Below, piece after piece: positions 8,044 through 17,493 of a stretch of 64,000 bases of DNA. The stretch lies in the NCBI GenBank assembly GCA_009993955.1, contig JAACSL010000001.1, positions 1 through 64,000 of the forward strand, written 5' to 3'. The stretch comes from Paraglaciecola sp. Lineage in GTDB: Bacteria > Pseudomonadota > Gammaproteobacteria > Enterobacterales > Alteromonadaceae. The notes below the pieces were generated by a model that saw nothing but the letters and a program-made list of their open reading frames with translations, did no database searches and was not told the origin of the DNA. A program made the translations under genes and the position numbers. Each line of letters begins with the position of its first letter. The first letter of the stretch is position 1.

Positions 8044-9240
8044 ATGAATGTTAAACCGCAGTTGAAAATTCCCGCCACCTACGTGCGCGGCGGTACCAGT
8101 AAAGGCGTATTTTTTCGCCTTCTTGACCTACCATTGGCAGCACAAACCCGGGGCAAAGCCAGAAATAAGTTAATGCAAAAAGTGATAGGTAGCCCTGATC
8201 CTTATGCTAAACATACCGATGGTATGGGCGGCGCTACTTCAAGTACCAGTAAAGTGGTGATCATTTCGGCCAGTACACAAGCTGGTCACGACGTCGATTA
8301 TTTATTTGGTCAAGTCAGCATCGATACAGACTTTGTGGATTGGAGTGGCAACTGTGGCAATTTATCCGCCGCAGTGGGGCCTTTTGCCATTAGCCAAGGA
8401 TTTATAGACAAGGCTCGTATTCCGCAAAATGGCATGCTCAGTATTAAGATCTGGCAAGCAAATATTCAAAAAACCATCATCGCCCACGTACCGATTTTAA
8501 ACGGTGAGGTACAAGAAATTGGCGATTTTGAATTAGACGGCGTGACCTTTCCTGCGGCAGAAATTCAATTAGAGTTTGTGGATCCCGCCGATGACTCAGG
8601 GGATGACAATGCTGGTTTATTTCCCACCGGTAACTTGGTTGATGAATTAGATGTGCCCGAGACATTGGTGGCTGGCGCTAAGTTAAGCGCCACCCTTATC
8701 AATGCGGGTATACCCACCATATTTGTCAATGCTGACAGTCTTGGTTATCAGGGTACTGAGCTGCAACAAGACATCAACAGTGATCCTAAGGCTTTAGCGC
8801 GCTTGGAAACCTTACGTGCTATCGGTGCGGTTAAAATGGGTTTAATCAAGGACGTGAGCGAAGCGGCTACTCGGCAACATACCCCCAAAATAGCCATGCT
8901 TGCCAAGCCACAAAACTATGTAGCGTCGAGTGGAAAGACTATTGCCGCAGAGTGTGTTGATTTGCTGGTCAGAGCCATGTCCATGGGCAAACTGCATCAC
9001 GCCATGATGGGCACAGCCGCGGTGGCAATCGGCACAGCCGCTGCTATTCAAGGCACCTTGGTAAATAAAGCGGCTGGCGGGACACCTCGCAGCACGGTGT
9101 GTTTCGGCCACCCATCAGGGACTTTAGTTGTGGGAGCAGAAGCAAGATTACTCGATGGTCAATGGCAGGTGACAAAAGCTATAATGAGCCGCAGTGCTCG
9201 GGTACTGATGGAAGGTAGCGTGCGCGTACCCGATCTTTAA
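8044..9240 (+). CDS. prpF: 2-methylaconitate cis-trans isomerase PrpF
   Basis: 398 residues from ATG at 8044; an in-frame TTG precedes it by three bases but ATG is preferred. A diaminopimelate-epimerase-like fold protein that isomerises the trans-2-methylaconitate made by AcnD so that it can be hydrated to 2-methylisocitrate. Family marks are YVRGGTSKGVFF at the N-terminus, GMGGATSSTSKVVI near residue 60 and DWSGNCGNLSAAVGPFAI near residue 100. It is the last operon gene; no strong hairpin terminator was recognised behind it. Confidence 0.93.
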   Translation: MNVKPQLKIPATYVRGGTSKGVFFRLLDLPLAAQTRGKARNKLMQKVIGSPDPYAKHTDGMGGATSSTSKVVIISASTQAGHDVDYLFGQVSIDTDFVDWSGNCGNLSAAVGPFAISQGFIDKARIPQNGMLSIKIWQANIQKTIIAHVPILNGEVQEIGDFELDGVTFPAAEIQLEFVDPADDSGDDNAGLFPTGNLVDELDVPETLVAGAKLSATLINAGIPTIFVNADSLGYQGTELQQDINSDPKALARLETLRAIGAVKMGLIKDVSEAATRQHTPKIAMLAKPQNYVASSGKTIAAECVDLLVRAMSMGKLHHAMMGTAAVAIGTAAAIQGTLVNKAAGGTPRSTVCFGHPSGTLVVGAEARLLDGQWQVTKAIMSRSARVLMEGSVRVPDL

Positions 9241-9552
9241 CCAGTTTTAGGGCGTGCCAAACTCACTACTACAGCGTTGACAGTTGGCAGGTAAGGATTA
9301 ACTCAGCAGTGCACTTAACTTCGCTATGATTGATAGTTATTCTGCCTAGCAGCTGAGCCAACGGCGTTTGTTTTTTGCTAAAACGCAGCTGATAAATAAG
9401 TTCAGCAATGTGAGTCGTGTGAGTGCAGTTGTGTACTTGTAGATTTATGCGTGCTGTCGTGTAAGTTTAGTGGCTTAGGTAAGAGGCTTTCCGACTATCT
9501 GCAAGATCAACTTGTTCGTTGCAACATTAATCTGGTTAAGATCGGTTGAGAC
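9241..9552. other. Intergenic region between convergent prpF and ychJ-like gene
   Basis: About 310 bp between two converging genes. I see no open frame, no RNA gene and no clear hairpin with a T-tract. Both transcripts must end here, so a terminator that I cannot recognise, or Rho-dependent ends, is expected. Confidence 0.4.
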
Positions 9553-10032
9553 TTACAATCCACAACACTTTTTATACTTCTTACCACTTTGGCATAAACA
9601 CGGGTCATTTCGCTGCATTACCACCTGGCCTGAATCGCGATGAATAAGGCCTTCGCTGTAGTACCACTTGTTAGCCTGTAAAATAAAATCTGACGTTTCA
9701 TGCATGCAGTAAAAACTGCCATCTACTTGGTAGTAGGCGCTAAACTCGACTTGTGCGTGGTGACCCTTGGATAAATGCTGATGCACCACCAATTTTAACC
9801 AGCGCGTTTGTGCCGCATTTTGGGCGAGTGAATCAATGGTTAAAGCACTGCGTTGCAATGGTGCATAGGTCGCCAGAATGTAGGCAAAATTTTCTGTGGC
9901 ATAAGCGCTAAAGCGCGAGCGCATCAAGGCTTCTGCGTTGGGAGGAGACTTTTTATTTTCTAGATAAACACGGCAACACTCATCGAATGTTCGCCCGCTG
10001 CCACAATAACAAATTTTTGCCGAATCGCTCAT
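9553..10032 (-). CDS. YchJ-family SEC-C motif protein
   Basis: 159 residues. Two SEC-C-type zinc motifs flank an NTF2-like middle: CYCGSGRTFDECC at residues 8-20 and DPCLCQSGKKYKKCC at the C-terminus, the latter like the SecA tail. Between them, PPNAEALMRSRFSAYA (residues 31-46) is the YchJ/UPF0225 signature. The biochemical role of the family is not established; the zinc tails suggest ribosome or chaperone contacts. It stands alone on the minus strand. Confidence 0.85.
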   Translation of the reverse strand: MSDSAKICYCGSGRTFDECCRVYLENKKSPPNAEALMRSRFSAYATENFAYILATYAPLQRSALTIDSLAQNAAQTRWLKLVVHQHLSKGHHAQVEFSAYYQVDGSFYCMHETSDFILQANKWYYSEGLIHRDSGQVVMQRNDPCLCQSGKKYKKCCGL

Positions 10033-10122
10033 GTTAGTCTCACTTTAAACGCCTGCCAAGCCAAGTTTAAAACGAGATTTTACCCGAGTAATTCACTTTC
10101 CCAAGTAAATAATTAACCGCCC

Positions 10123-10515
10123 TTAATTTAACCAAGGGCCCTTAATCACCTGGGCACGTTTGCTGTTAATCAGTAGATTCACCAATTTCACTTGATGTTG
10201 TGCACACAGTTGTTGCAAGCGCTTATAACTCAATTCATCCATACTTAATTGTTCAACAAAAATTTGTTCGCATTGACCTGCTGATACAATTTTTTCAACC
10301 CAACTTTTTAGCCTGTTAGTGTGTGGACGTGGTAAGCGGATCACCGCATCAGTGTTGTTCACTAAGCGAATATGATTAGCCAATATATACGTCCACTTAC
10401 GTGGCGATTGATTGGTTTTTAGGTTAAGCGGGGCGGGAGACAGTAGTTGTTCAACCACTAAGTTAGCTTTTGAACTTAAGTTGTGGGTAGATAAGTTGTG
10501 TACTTGCGTAGCCAT
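10123..10515 (-). CDS. sulA: SulA-like SOS cell-division inhibitor
   Basis: 130 residues from ATG at 10515, preceded by AAGGG at good distance; an upstream in-frame start at 10557 would lie inside the LexA box and is rejected. The fold is the RecA-like SulA type by pattern: a central IRLPRPHTNRLKSWVEKI, then CEQIFVEQLSMDELSYKRL and a last strand KLVNLLI. SulA binds FtsZ and halts septation during DNA damage. Sequence similarity to E. coli SulA is low, as is usual for the family, so the call leans on the SOS-type promoter at 10544-10563. Likely monocistronic, 63 bp downstream of msrQ. Confidence 0.65.
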   Translation of the reverse strand: MATQVHNLSTHNLSSKANLVVEQLLSPAPLNLKTNQSPRKWTYILANHIRLVNNTDAVIRLPRPHTNRLKSWVEKIVSAGQCEQIFVEQLSMDELSYKRLQQLCAQHQVKLVNLLINSKRAQVIKGPWLN

Positions 10516-10531
10516 AATTAACCCTTGATAG

Positions 10532-10581
10532 TGATTATTTATACAGTGTATGCGCATACAGTAGTGCTGTATAAATAATCA
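10532..10581. repeat. 15-base perfect inverted repeat enclosing the LexA box
   Basis: Arms TGATTATTTATACAG (10532-10546) and its exact complement (10567-10581) are separated by 20 bases. The right arm contains the msrQ stop codon. In RNA this would be a long hairpin that could end msrPQ transcription; in DNA it makes the SOS operator part of a much larger symmetric element. Confidence 0.7.
10544..10563 (-). promoter_or_regulatory. LexA (SOS) box
   Basis: Read on the minus strand TACTGTATGCGCATACACTG, which follows the CTGT-N8-ACAG consensus with one mismatch (ACAC). It lies 29 bp upstream of the SulA-like start, exactly where an SOS operator should be, and supports LexA control of that gene. 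Confidence 0.75.
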
Positions 10582-11214
10582 TGCAAGTGTTTTTTTCTGT
10601 TTAATTTTCCAGCGTTTTATGGCTGCCATCAGTTTGTCTTTTCGCCAATACAATAAGGTGAGTGTCATAGCCCAGTAAATAAGTGGCTCAATGATGTCGA
10701 GCTTCACCGACCAGATAAAATGCAAAGCGCCCAAAAGCACAGCCACATATACCCAGTTGTGTAAACTCTGCCATGTGCCTTTGAGTTTACGTTGTGCGGC
10801 TTGCGTAGAGGTGAGCGTTAATGCAAACAAGATCAACAAAGCGGCAAAGCCAACCGTAATATAGGGGCGTTTGATGATTTCACTGAGTACTAACGACCAG
10901 TCCAATTGCAATTCAAACACCACATAGCATAGTAAGTGGCTCAGGGCATAGGTAAAGGCGTATAAACCCAATAATCGTCTAACTTTTAGCAATAAGCCCT
11001 GACGGAGTCTTTTAGCAAGAGGACTGACCAACAAGCTCAGTAACAAGAGGTTAAACGCGCTGATCCCGGTGAAGTGGATCAGTGCTTCGACAGGATCTGC
11101 GCCCAACTGGTCTGTTACTGCTTGATAACAGGTGTAGATAAAGGGCAGTAAAGCGCCAAGATGTATGAACACCTTAAGCGCCAATATATGGCTGTTGTTG
11201 AGTTTATTCTTCAA
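10579..11214 (-). CDS. msrQ: MsrQ heme-binding membrane subunit
   Basis: 211 residues with about six transmembrane helices, the ferric-reductase-like MsrQ/YedZ fold. It passes electrons from the quinone pool or flavin to periplasmic MsrP for repair of oxidised methionine in envelope proteins. Histidines likely to bind heme are in YALSHLLCY, SLHNWVYVA and GALHFIWSV. It lies directly downstream of msrP (34-bp gap), as is standard for this two-gene system. Confidence 0.92.
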   Translation of the reverse strand: MKNKLNNSHILALKVFIHLGALLPFIYTCYQAVTDQLGADPVEALIHFTGISAFNLLLLSLLVSPLAKRLRQGLLLKVRRLLGLYAFTYALSHLLCYVVFELQLDWSLVLSEIIKRPYITVGFAALLILFALTLTSTQAAQRKLKGTWQSLHNWVYVAVLLGALHFIWSVKLDIIEPLIYWAMTLTLLYWRKDKLMAAIKRWKIKQKKTLA

Positions 11215-11248
11215 GAGTGAGGTCCACAGTCTCTAGGTTTAGCGACTT

Positions 11249-12250
11249 TTAGTAATTACGTTTAAGATCAAGGCCTGCATACAAGGGCGCAACTTCACTG
11301 TAACCATTAAACATTTGAGTCGGGTTACGACTGAGGTCAAACAAGCCGCCTTTGGTGATCCGCCTTTCGCTGGCTTGACTCCATCTTGGATGGTCTACTT
11401 CGGGGTTAACATTGGCATAAAACCCATATTCGTTGGGTGCCAAGATATTCCAAGTAGTCGGGGGTTTTTGCGCGGTTAAACGGATACGCGTAATGGACTT
11501 GATGCTTTTAAACCCGTATTTCCACGGCACTACTAAACGAATGGGCGCCCCGTTTTGCGGTGGCAAGGTTTTGCCATACAGCCCAACTGCTAAAAAGGCG
11601 AGGGGATGCATGGCTTCATCAATGCGCAGCCCTTCGACGTAAGGGTAATCAATGCCACCACCTGTCCAGCGACTCTTCTGACCTGGCATCTGCTTGGGGT
11701 CATAGAGTGTTTCAAAGGCCACGTATTGGGCACCGCTCAGTGGCTGACTTTGCTTGATGAGTTCGGCAAGGGAGAATCCCACCCACGGGATCACCATCGA
11801 CCAAGCTTCAACACAGCGTAAGCGATAAATACGTTCTTCCAGCGCCACCTTTTTGAATAAATCAGCGTAATCAAGGGTAAGGGGCTTTTCAACCAAGCCA
11901 TTAATTGTCAGGCTCCAAGGGTCAACTTTAAAACCCTGGGCATTGGCTTGAGGATCGGATTTTGCGGTACCAAACTCATAGAAATTATTGTGACTGATCA
12001 CCTTACTTTCTGGTGTTTGCTGCTCGGTGCTGCGGTAATTTGCTGCTGGCTTAAAGTCGAGAGCTTGTGTGACAAAAGTTTTGTCATCACTGCCAAACAA
12101 GTCGAAGGCATTAACATGCGATGATGACAACGAACTCGCTGCCCCCATAAATCCCATGGACTTCAACAGTGAGCGGCGCTGCTGATAAATTTTTTCATCA
12201 GTGACTTGGTTTTCATTACAACTGCTTTTGGCAGGAACTTTAATTAACAT
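11249..12250 (-). CDS. msrP: MsrP molybdopterin methionine sulfoxide reductase, catalytic subunit
   Basis: 333 residues. It reduces protein-bound methionine sulfoxide in the periplasm. A Tat signal is visible: R25-R26 in QRRSLLK followed by a hydrophobic stretch and a cut near SHVNA. C146 in YRLRCVEAW is the molybdenum ligand, at the same precursor position as in E. coli, and the fold continues through [20 protein letters not shown] and the C-terminal NPTQMFNGY. First gene of the msrPQ pair; the ATG at 12250 is used. Confidence 0.95.
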   Translation of the reverse strand: MLIKVPAKSSCNENQVTDEKIYQQRRSLLKSMGFMGAASSLSSSHVNAFDLFGSDDKTFVTQALDFKPAANYRSTEQQTPESKVISHNNFYEFGTAKSDPQANAQGFKVDPWSLTINGLVEKPLTLDYADLFKKVALEERIYRLRCVEAWSMVIPWVGFSLAELIKQSQPLSGAQYVAFETLYDPKQMPGQKSRWTGGGIDYPYVEGLRIDEAMHPLAFLAVGLYGKTLPPQNGAPIRLVVPWKYGFKSIKSITRIRLTAQKPPTTWNILAPNEYGFYANVNPEVDHPRWSQASERRITKGGLFDLSRNPTQMFNGYSEVAPLYAGLDLKRNY

Positions 12251-12366
12251 GCTGCTTGGTCCACCTCAGTAATACTTACTCTCTAGAGACAGCGACTCAG
12301 TCGATTAAATTTCCTCACAATGGTTTGTTTAGCAGAAAAAGCTTTTCAAACGCACAACTAATCCTT

Positions 12367-13719
12367 TCATATCATGCTTTTATCCAAGCCTCCTGACTGA
12401 GCGCTGGGTAAAAATAAATTGCTATACAATCGTGAAGCAAAGCCATCTGTCATGCCTGCGATGTAATCTGAGATCACGCGCTGACCGATACCTAACTCAT
12501 TGGCTTCTCTGTATCGCTGCCGTGTATTTTCGGGCAATAAACGCAAGGGGTCAGATGAAAACGCTTCAAAAAGCGCCATGACAATTTGCTGACCCTTGTA
12601 TTCTAATAACTGAATTTCTGGTTTGAGGATCACCCGTTGAAAAACGTATTTTTTAAATACACTCAAGGCTTGTTGAAAAGGCTCGGGGAAAACAGCGTTA
12701 TATTTCAGCAGATCGTCGCTAAATTGCTCATCTACAACAGTGATTTCGATGCCGGTTATAAAACAGTTTACCAAGGCACCGATGGCATCTTTACGCTCGT
12801 GGTGGTGAGGACTAAACAATTTTAAGGCTAAGTTGTCGATGTTGGCGCTCAGCCAACCATGTTGCAAAGCAGCAATCGGGATTACCACTTCTTGCATGAA
12901 TTGTGCGTGATTGACGATGCCCATTACGATGGCATCTTCCAGATCATGAATACCATAGGCAATGTCATCCGCTAACTCCATAATAGAGCAGTCGAAGGAT
13001 TTAAAACGGGTCTTGGCATGGCCATTTTCTACCCAACGAACCTGCATAAAACGTTGCTGATCTGCATGGCTTAAACCAGCTAATACCCAGTCAAATATGC
13101 TTTTATCACATTGATACAGCCCTTTAGGCGGATGCCAATCTGCTGCCTTGACCTGACGATGACTGTTGTTGGGTTTTTGTTGTTCTGAGCTGGGTTGTCG
13201 CTGGAGTTTATCGATAAAGCTAGGGTATTTAAGCAAACCCAGTAAGGTTCGCCGACACAAGTTCATGCCAGCGTCTGCGGTATAGGGCTCAAGTTTGCCC
13301 ACTATTCTGAAGGTTTGGCCGTTGCCTTCAAAGCCGCCGTCAGCGCGCATCATATAATGTAAGGCGACTTCGCCGCCGTGACCAAAAGGCGGGTGGCCAA
13401 TATCGTGAGCTAAACACAGCGCTTCGATGAGGGTATCGTTGAGTTGTAACTGCTCTGTGAGCGTCGGAAATTTATTACGTAACTGCGCGGCAATGCCTTG
13501 GCCAATTTGTGATGCTTCTAGGGAGTGAGTTAATCGAGTGCGATAAAAGTCACTCATGCCCACGCCTAATACTTGGGTTTTGGCTTGTAAACGACGAAAA
13601 GCAGCAGAGTGCAAAATTCGCGCTTTGTCGCGTTGAAACGGATTGCGGTGGTCGCCCTCTCGTTGTGCGCCTTGTACTTGCAAACGCGCTTGCCAAAGCT
13701 GGTCGTGACTAAGCTGCAT
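12367..13719 (-). CDS. dgt: dGTPase-family deoxynucleotide triphosphohydrolase
   Basis: 450 residues, HD-superfamily. It hydrolyses dGTP (or dNTPs) to the nucleoside and triphosphate, adjusting the dNTP pool. The metal site is complete: H65 in TRLTHSLE, H105-D106 in [14 protein letters not shown] and a later aspartate in [39 protein letters not shown] near residue 25 is typical of the shorter bacterial dGTPase subfamily. Next to a second HD phosphohydrolase, yfbR, 25 bp upstream in the same direction, so the two are likely co-transcribed. Confidence 0.9.
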   Translation of the reverse strand: MQLSHDQLWQARLQVQGAQREGDHRNPFQRDKARILHSAAFRRLQAKTQVLGVGMSDFYRTRLTHSLEASQIGQGIAAQLRNKFPTLTEQLQLNDTLIEALCLAHDIGHPPFGHGGEVALHYMMRADGGFEGNGQTFRIVGKLEPYTADAGMNLCRRTLLGLLKYPSFIDKLQRQPSSEQQKPNNSHRQVKAADWHPPKGLYQCDKSIFDWVLAGLSHADQQRFMQVRWVENGHAKTRFKSFDCSIMELADDIAYGIHDLEDAIVMGIVNHAQFMQEVVIPIAALQHGWLSANIDNLALKLFSPHHHERKDAIGALVNCFITGIEITVVDEQFSDDLLKYNAVFPEPFQQALSVFKKYVFQRVILKPEIQLLEYKGQQIVMALFEAFSSDPLRLLPENTRQRYREANELGIGQRVISDYIAGMTDGFASRLYSNLFLPSAQSGGLDKSMI

Positions 13720-13744
13720 TATACTTTCCTACTTTTTGCTCGAA

Positions 13745-14353
13745 CTAATAATCTTCCTGAGTAATCTCATCAAGACTTAAACTGAAACTTGGTACAAAGG
13801 CCTTCATGAAATAATTCACTTCATTGGCGTTGTAGGCTTTTAACATTTTGTCTAAACGCTTTTTGGCTAAACCAAACTCCTGATTGCCAGCAGACAGTTC
13901 TTCCAAGGTTTTTAGATAGGCACAGATCACATCAGCGGCCTTCACAATAAATATTTCATCTTCACTGTGATGCTGATGATCGATAAGGGCTGCATAATCA
14001 TCTTTAAAAGCCTGGGGGGCCATGTCGATGAGTTTTTGCTCGGCGGCCTTTTCAATCTTTTTATATTCGTCACGGATCACCGGATTGGAATACTTTACTG
14101 GCGTGGGAAGATCTCCTGTAATCACTTCAGACACATCGTGGAATAAGGCTATGGTAGCGATTTTGTTAGGGTCTACATTACCTGCGAAATATTTATTGCG
14201 AATAAGCGCCAAAGCATGCGCTACCATGGCGACTTGTAAGCTGTGTTCTTGCACGTTTTCGGTTCTAACATTGCGCATCAGTGGCCAACGATTGATTAAT
14301 TTCATACGGGCAAGATGGGCAAAAAAGTGGCTTTTAGGTGGGGTTGACTGCAC
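13745..14353 (-). CDS. yfbR: 5'-deoxynucleotidase YfbR
   Basis: 202 residues, HD-domain. It removes the phosphate from deoxyribonucleoside 5'-monophosphates. H37 in [12 protein letters not shown]72-D73 in [19 protein letters not shown] and a later D in [15 protein letters not shown] give the metal site; the GDLPTPVKY stretch is characteristic of YfbR rather than other HD proteins. It abuts alaA (one base between them), the same pairing as in E. coli, and precedes dgt. Confidence 0.94.
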   Translation of the reverse strand: MQSTPPKSHFFAHLARMKLINRWPLMRNVRTENVQEHSLQVAMVAHALALIRNKYFAGNVDPNKIATIALFHDVSEVITGDLPTPVKYSNPVIRDEYKKIEKAAEQKLIDMAPQAFKDDYAALIDHQHHSEDEIFIVKAADVICAYLKTLEELSAGNQEFGLAKKRLDKMLKAYNANEVNYFMKAFVPSFSLSLDEITQEDY

Positions 14354-14354
14354 C

Positions 14355-15575
14355 TTAATTCACCTGCTTGTAGTGTTTGAAGAAATTAGCGATGCGTTCA
14401 ATGGCTGGAATTAGCTCATCTTTGTGGGGTAGAAAGACCAAACGGAAATAACAACCGCTGCGCAAATTGAAACCGCTGCCGTGCACCAATAACACTTTTT
14501 CTTGGCGCAGCAAATCGAGCACCATGCGTTCGTCGTTGCTAATGTTAAACTTTTCTGCGTCGACTTTTACGAAACAGTACAATGCGCCTTTGGGCACCAC
14601 ACAATGTAAGCCATCAATAGCGTTGATCATGCTACACGCTATGTCTCTTTGTACTTTTAAACGACCGCCTTCCATGATTAATTCATTGATACTTTGATAA
14701 CCACCTAGGGCTGTTTGAATGGCATGTTGGCTGGGCACGTTGGCACACATCCGCATGGAAGCCAGCATGTTTAAGCCTTCTATATAGTTCTGAGCTAGGC
14801 TCTTATTGCCACTCATCACTAACCAACCAGCCCGAAACCCAGCGACACGATAGTTTTTAGATAAACCGCCTAAGGTGATAAAAAACAAATCGCTGGCTAA
14901 CGATGCGATGCAGTGGTGCTCGGCATCGTCATATAAAATTTTGTCATAAATTTCATCGCTGATAACAATCAAACCAAACTCGCGGGCCACTTCAATGACT
15001 TGTTGCAGCAGATCTTTGCAATATACTGCACCGGTGGGGTTATTGGGGTTGATCAAAACAATGGCTTTGGTTTTATCACTAATTTTACTGCGAATGTCAG
15101 CAATATCAGGCTGCCATCCGTCGTCCTCATTGCACACATAATGCACAGGCTTACCAGATGATAAACTCACGGCGGCTGTCCACAGTGGGTAATCTGGGCT
15201 TGGGATTAAGACTTCATCTTGATTGTTTAATAGCCCTTGCATGGCCATCACAATTAATTCACTGACACCATTACCGATATAGATATCGTCTACCGTTACT
15301 CCTCGAATGTTTTTCTGTTGGTAGTACTGCATCACGGCAATACGAGCGGCGTAGATGCCTTTGGAGTCAGAATAACCTTGAGATTTTGGTAAGTTATGAA
15401 TGACATCTTTTAAGATGTCATCGGGGGCGGCAAAACCAAAGGGCGCCGGATTACCAATATTCAACTTCAGAATACGATGGCCTTCATCTTCCATTTTTTT
15501 TGCATAATCGTGTACAGGCCCACGAATGTCGTAACAGACATTTTCTAATTTGTTGGATTTATTAATAATTTTCAT
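14355..15575 (-). CDS. alaA: Alanine transaminase AlaA
   Basis: 406 residues, fold-type I PLP aminotransferase that makes alanine from pyruvate and glutamate. [18 protein letters not shown] marks the AlaA subgroup, [10 protein letters not shown] binds cofactor, and the Schiff-base lysine is in [16 protein letters not shown]. The adjacent yfbR supports the name. The ATG at 15575 starts a normal-length protein. It heads the alaA-yfbR-dgt run and is divergent from the LRAT-like gene. Confidence 0.93.
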   Translation of the reverse strand: MKIINKSNKLENVCYDIRGPVHDYAKKMEDEGHRILKLNIGNPAPFGFAAPDDILKDVIHNLPKSQGYSDSKGIYAARIAVMQYYQQKNIRGVTVDDIYIGNGVSELIVMAMQGLLNNQDEVLIPSPDYPLWTAAVSLSSGKPVHYVCNEDDGWQPDIADIRSKISDKTKAIVLINPNNPTGAVYCKDLLQQVIEVAREFGLIVISDEIYDKILYDDAEHHCIASLASDLFFITLGGLSKNYRVAGFRAGWLVMSGNKSLAQNYIEGLNMLASMRMCANVPSQHAIQTALGGYQSINELIMEGGRLKVQRDIACSMINAIDGLHCVVPKGALYCFVKVDAEKFNISNDERMVLDLLRQEKVLLVHGSGFNLRSGCYFRLVFLPHKDELIPAIERIANFFKHYKQVN

Positions 15576-15810
15576 TGGCGTAGCTGGAGTTTTAAGAGGC
15601 TAACAGGGTAATACACTCGCCCTAGCACTGTTAAGTGTTAATTTATGTTGGCTGCATGATTTTGTTTGGTAGCGTGACATAGCTGCTTACAAGGTCAACT
15701 TGTCAAATCGATTGGAAGGAGCATAGTAAGGAGTGTTTAGCCAGAAAGTCATGTATGGCGATAGCCGTGGGTGGCCAAGTGACACAATTTGAGTGATTCG
15801 AGGACGTAGT

Positions 15811-16326
15811 ATGCCATTACCATTATTGTGGATTGGAGCGGGAGTCGTGACCTATTTAGCCAGCGCTCAACTGGCAAACAAAAAATCAAACACGAGTGTG
15901 GCGGTGAAACCCGGAGAGGGCAACCTGCGTGTGGTGCCGTGTGACGGCGCGATAGTGAGTTGTCATATTTTTGGTGTGTTTGAACACACCGGAATTTGGC
16001 TTGACAATAATATCATTGAATTAAAAGGCAATGGATTAATCCGCGGCATCTCACCCCAGCGTTTTTTGCAGCAACGTAGCGGTGAACAAATTTTTGTCGC
16101 CTGTGATGCCAGTGGGCAGCCATTAGTCTCTGCAGATGCGGCGCAGTGTGCGAGTTCACAACTCTATTGTTACAGTGAATACGACGTGTTGAAAAACAAT
16201 TGCCACCAATTTGTTTGGCAGTGTGTCAGTAATAAAAACCAAACACTCACCAGTTTTGCAGAATTAAATCAATCACTTGCTGTTTTTTTTGGTGAGGCAG
16301 TCCATTGGCAGCGAACGGCGATTTAG
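15811..16326 (+). CDS. Membrane-anchored LRAT/NlpC-P60-like protein
   Basis: 171 residues from ATG at 15811, chosen because GAGGACG lies upstream. A hydrophobic helix at residues 4-20 is likely a membrane anchor. The rest fits the permuted papain-like LRAT family: H59 in FEHTGIWLD and C131 in KNNCHQFVWQC match the catalytic histidine and the NCxHF cysteine motif. Such domains act as acyltransferases, phospholipases or amidases; nothing here shows which. It stands alone, divergent from alaA and upstream of a DUF2189 membrane protein after 125 bp. Confidence 0.7.
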   Translation: MPLPLLWIGAGVVTYLASAQLANKKSNTSVAVKPGEGNLRVVPCDGAIVSCHIFGVFEHTGIWLDNNIIELKGNGLIRGISPQRFLQQRSGEQIFVACDASGQPLVSADAAQCASSQLYCYSEYDVLKNNCHQFVWQCVSNKNQTLTSFAELNQSLAVFFGEAVHWQRTAI

Positions 16327-16401
16327 TCACACTTCCTATTCCACAGAATACTCATGCATGGTGCTTGATAATATTTGTTCAGTGAGTTAAACAATAGCAA
16401 G

Positions 16402-16420
16402 GTGTTGATTATTTCAACAC
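16402..16420. repeat. Short hairpin upstream of DUF2189 gene
   Basis: GTGTTGA-TTATT-TCAACAC, a perfect 7-base inverted repeat, 31 bp before the ATG at 16452. No T-tract follows, so an operator or leader structure is more likely than a terminator. Confidence 0.35.
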
Positions 16421-16451
16421 TCATCTCAACAGCTAACTGCGGAGTTCAGTC

Positions 16452-17246
16452 ATGTCCGAGCATTTCAAAGAAGAACAGCACAATGCCATTATAGATAGCG
16501 GTGTTGCACGGGTAATTCCCTGTAAAAAACTGGCACTTAGTGATCCTTTTCATTGGTTAGCCTTGGGGATACGTGATGCCCAACGGGCACCAGTCTTGAC
16601 CTTGTTCTTTGGTGTAATTTTTGCTGCCATTCCTTGGTTTATCACCTATTTGGTGGAATTAACGGGGTGGCATTTAGTGATTATGCCTGCCATTGTTTGT
16701 TTTATTCTACTCGGCCCTTTTTTGGCGGCAGGCCTGTATGACGTGAGCTGGGAGCTCGAGAAGCATCACGTACCAAGCTTGTGGCACAGTGTGAAAGCGA
16801 TTAAACGCAACGCCGTCAATGAGTGGGGCTTGGGTATCATGTTGTTGGTATTGATGATTTTTTGGTTGCGTGTTGCCTCGGTGATTCATGCCCTTTATCC
16901 AGAATATCTCGATCCAAATTGGCAAAACCTCTTACCGTTTCTTGCCGTAGGCACGGTGGTTGGTGCTGGTTTCACATTGCTGGTATTTTTCTTATGTGCC
17001 TTTACGCAACCGATACTCATGGAGCGCAAGGTAGATTTAGCCACCGCTGTACTGACGAGCATGAATGCGGTGTGGAGCAACAAAGGGCCAATGCTGATGT
17101 GGGCGATGATCATCCTCACCGCGGTGTTAATTGGCTTTGCCACGTGGTTTATCGGGTTTCTTATCTTAATGCCCTTGATCGGTTACGCTACATGGCATGG
17201 GTACATAGACACCATCGAAACCAAACGCGAACGACATTTCGAATAA
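16452..17246 (+). CDS. DUF2189 inner-membrane protein
   Basis: 264 residues with about six hydrophobic helices (near 46-68, 75-95, 126-146, 165-190, 215-240). The N-terminal soluble part VARVIPCKKLALSDPFHWLALG followed by GIRDAQRAPVLTLFFGV is the DUF2189 hallmark, and GPFLAAGLYDVSWELE lies in the middle. Such proteins are annotated as putative integral membrane proteins, sometimes linked to cytochrome oxidase loci; no function is established. A good hairpin follows the stop. Confidence 0.82.
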   Translation: MSEHFKEEQHNAIIDSGVARVIPCKKLALSDPFHWLALGIRDAQRAPVLTLFFGVIFAAIPWFITYLVELTGWHLVIMPAIVCFILLGPFLAAGLYDVSWELEKHHVPSLWHSVKAIKRNAVNEWGLGIMLLVLMIFWLRVASVIHALYPEYLDPNWQNLLPFLAVGTVVGAGFTLLVFFLCAFTQPILMERKVDLATAVLTSMNAVWSNKGPMLMWAMIILTAVLIGFATWFIGFLILMPLIGYATWHGYIDTIETKRERHFE

Positions 17247-17250
17247 TTAA

Positions 17251-17289
17251 AAAGGGGCAGGGATAGTCAGAATATTTCGATTATCCCTG
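17251..17289. terminator. Hairpin terminator candidate between DUF2189 gene and bkd operon
   Basis: Arms CAGGGATA (17258-17265) and TATCCCTG (17282-17289). The T-tract is better on the minus strand (CCCCTTTTT) than on the plus strand (TCATTT), although the gene that ends here is on the plus strand. It may work in both directions. Confidence 0.55.
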
Positions 17290-17493
17290 TCATTTAAAAC
17301 AAATGTTTCCATGCTTAACAAATCTAGGATAACTATCATCTTTTGTGACATGAATTAGTTTTTTACTTCCACGCTTTGTGTTCCCGCCGATTAAATCGCA
17401 AGGTCTTGTTTCAAATACTGCTCTACTATTTACAAACTTATAACAAGCTTTAAACGTAAGTTTAATATCGTTTCGGAATAAAAAAGGTAGGCA

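Noticed and set aside
10516-10557. Longer start for the SulA-like protein
   Set aside because: It would place the LexA box inside coding sequence; ATG at 10515 has an AAGGG site.
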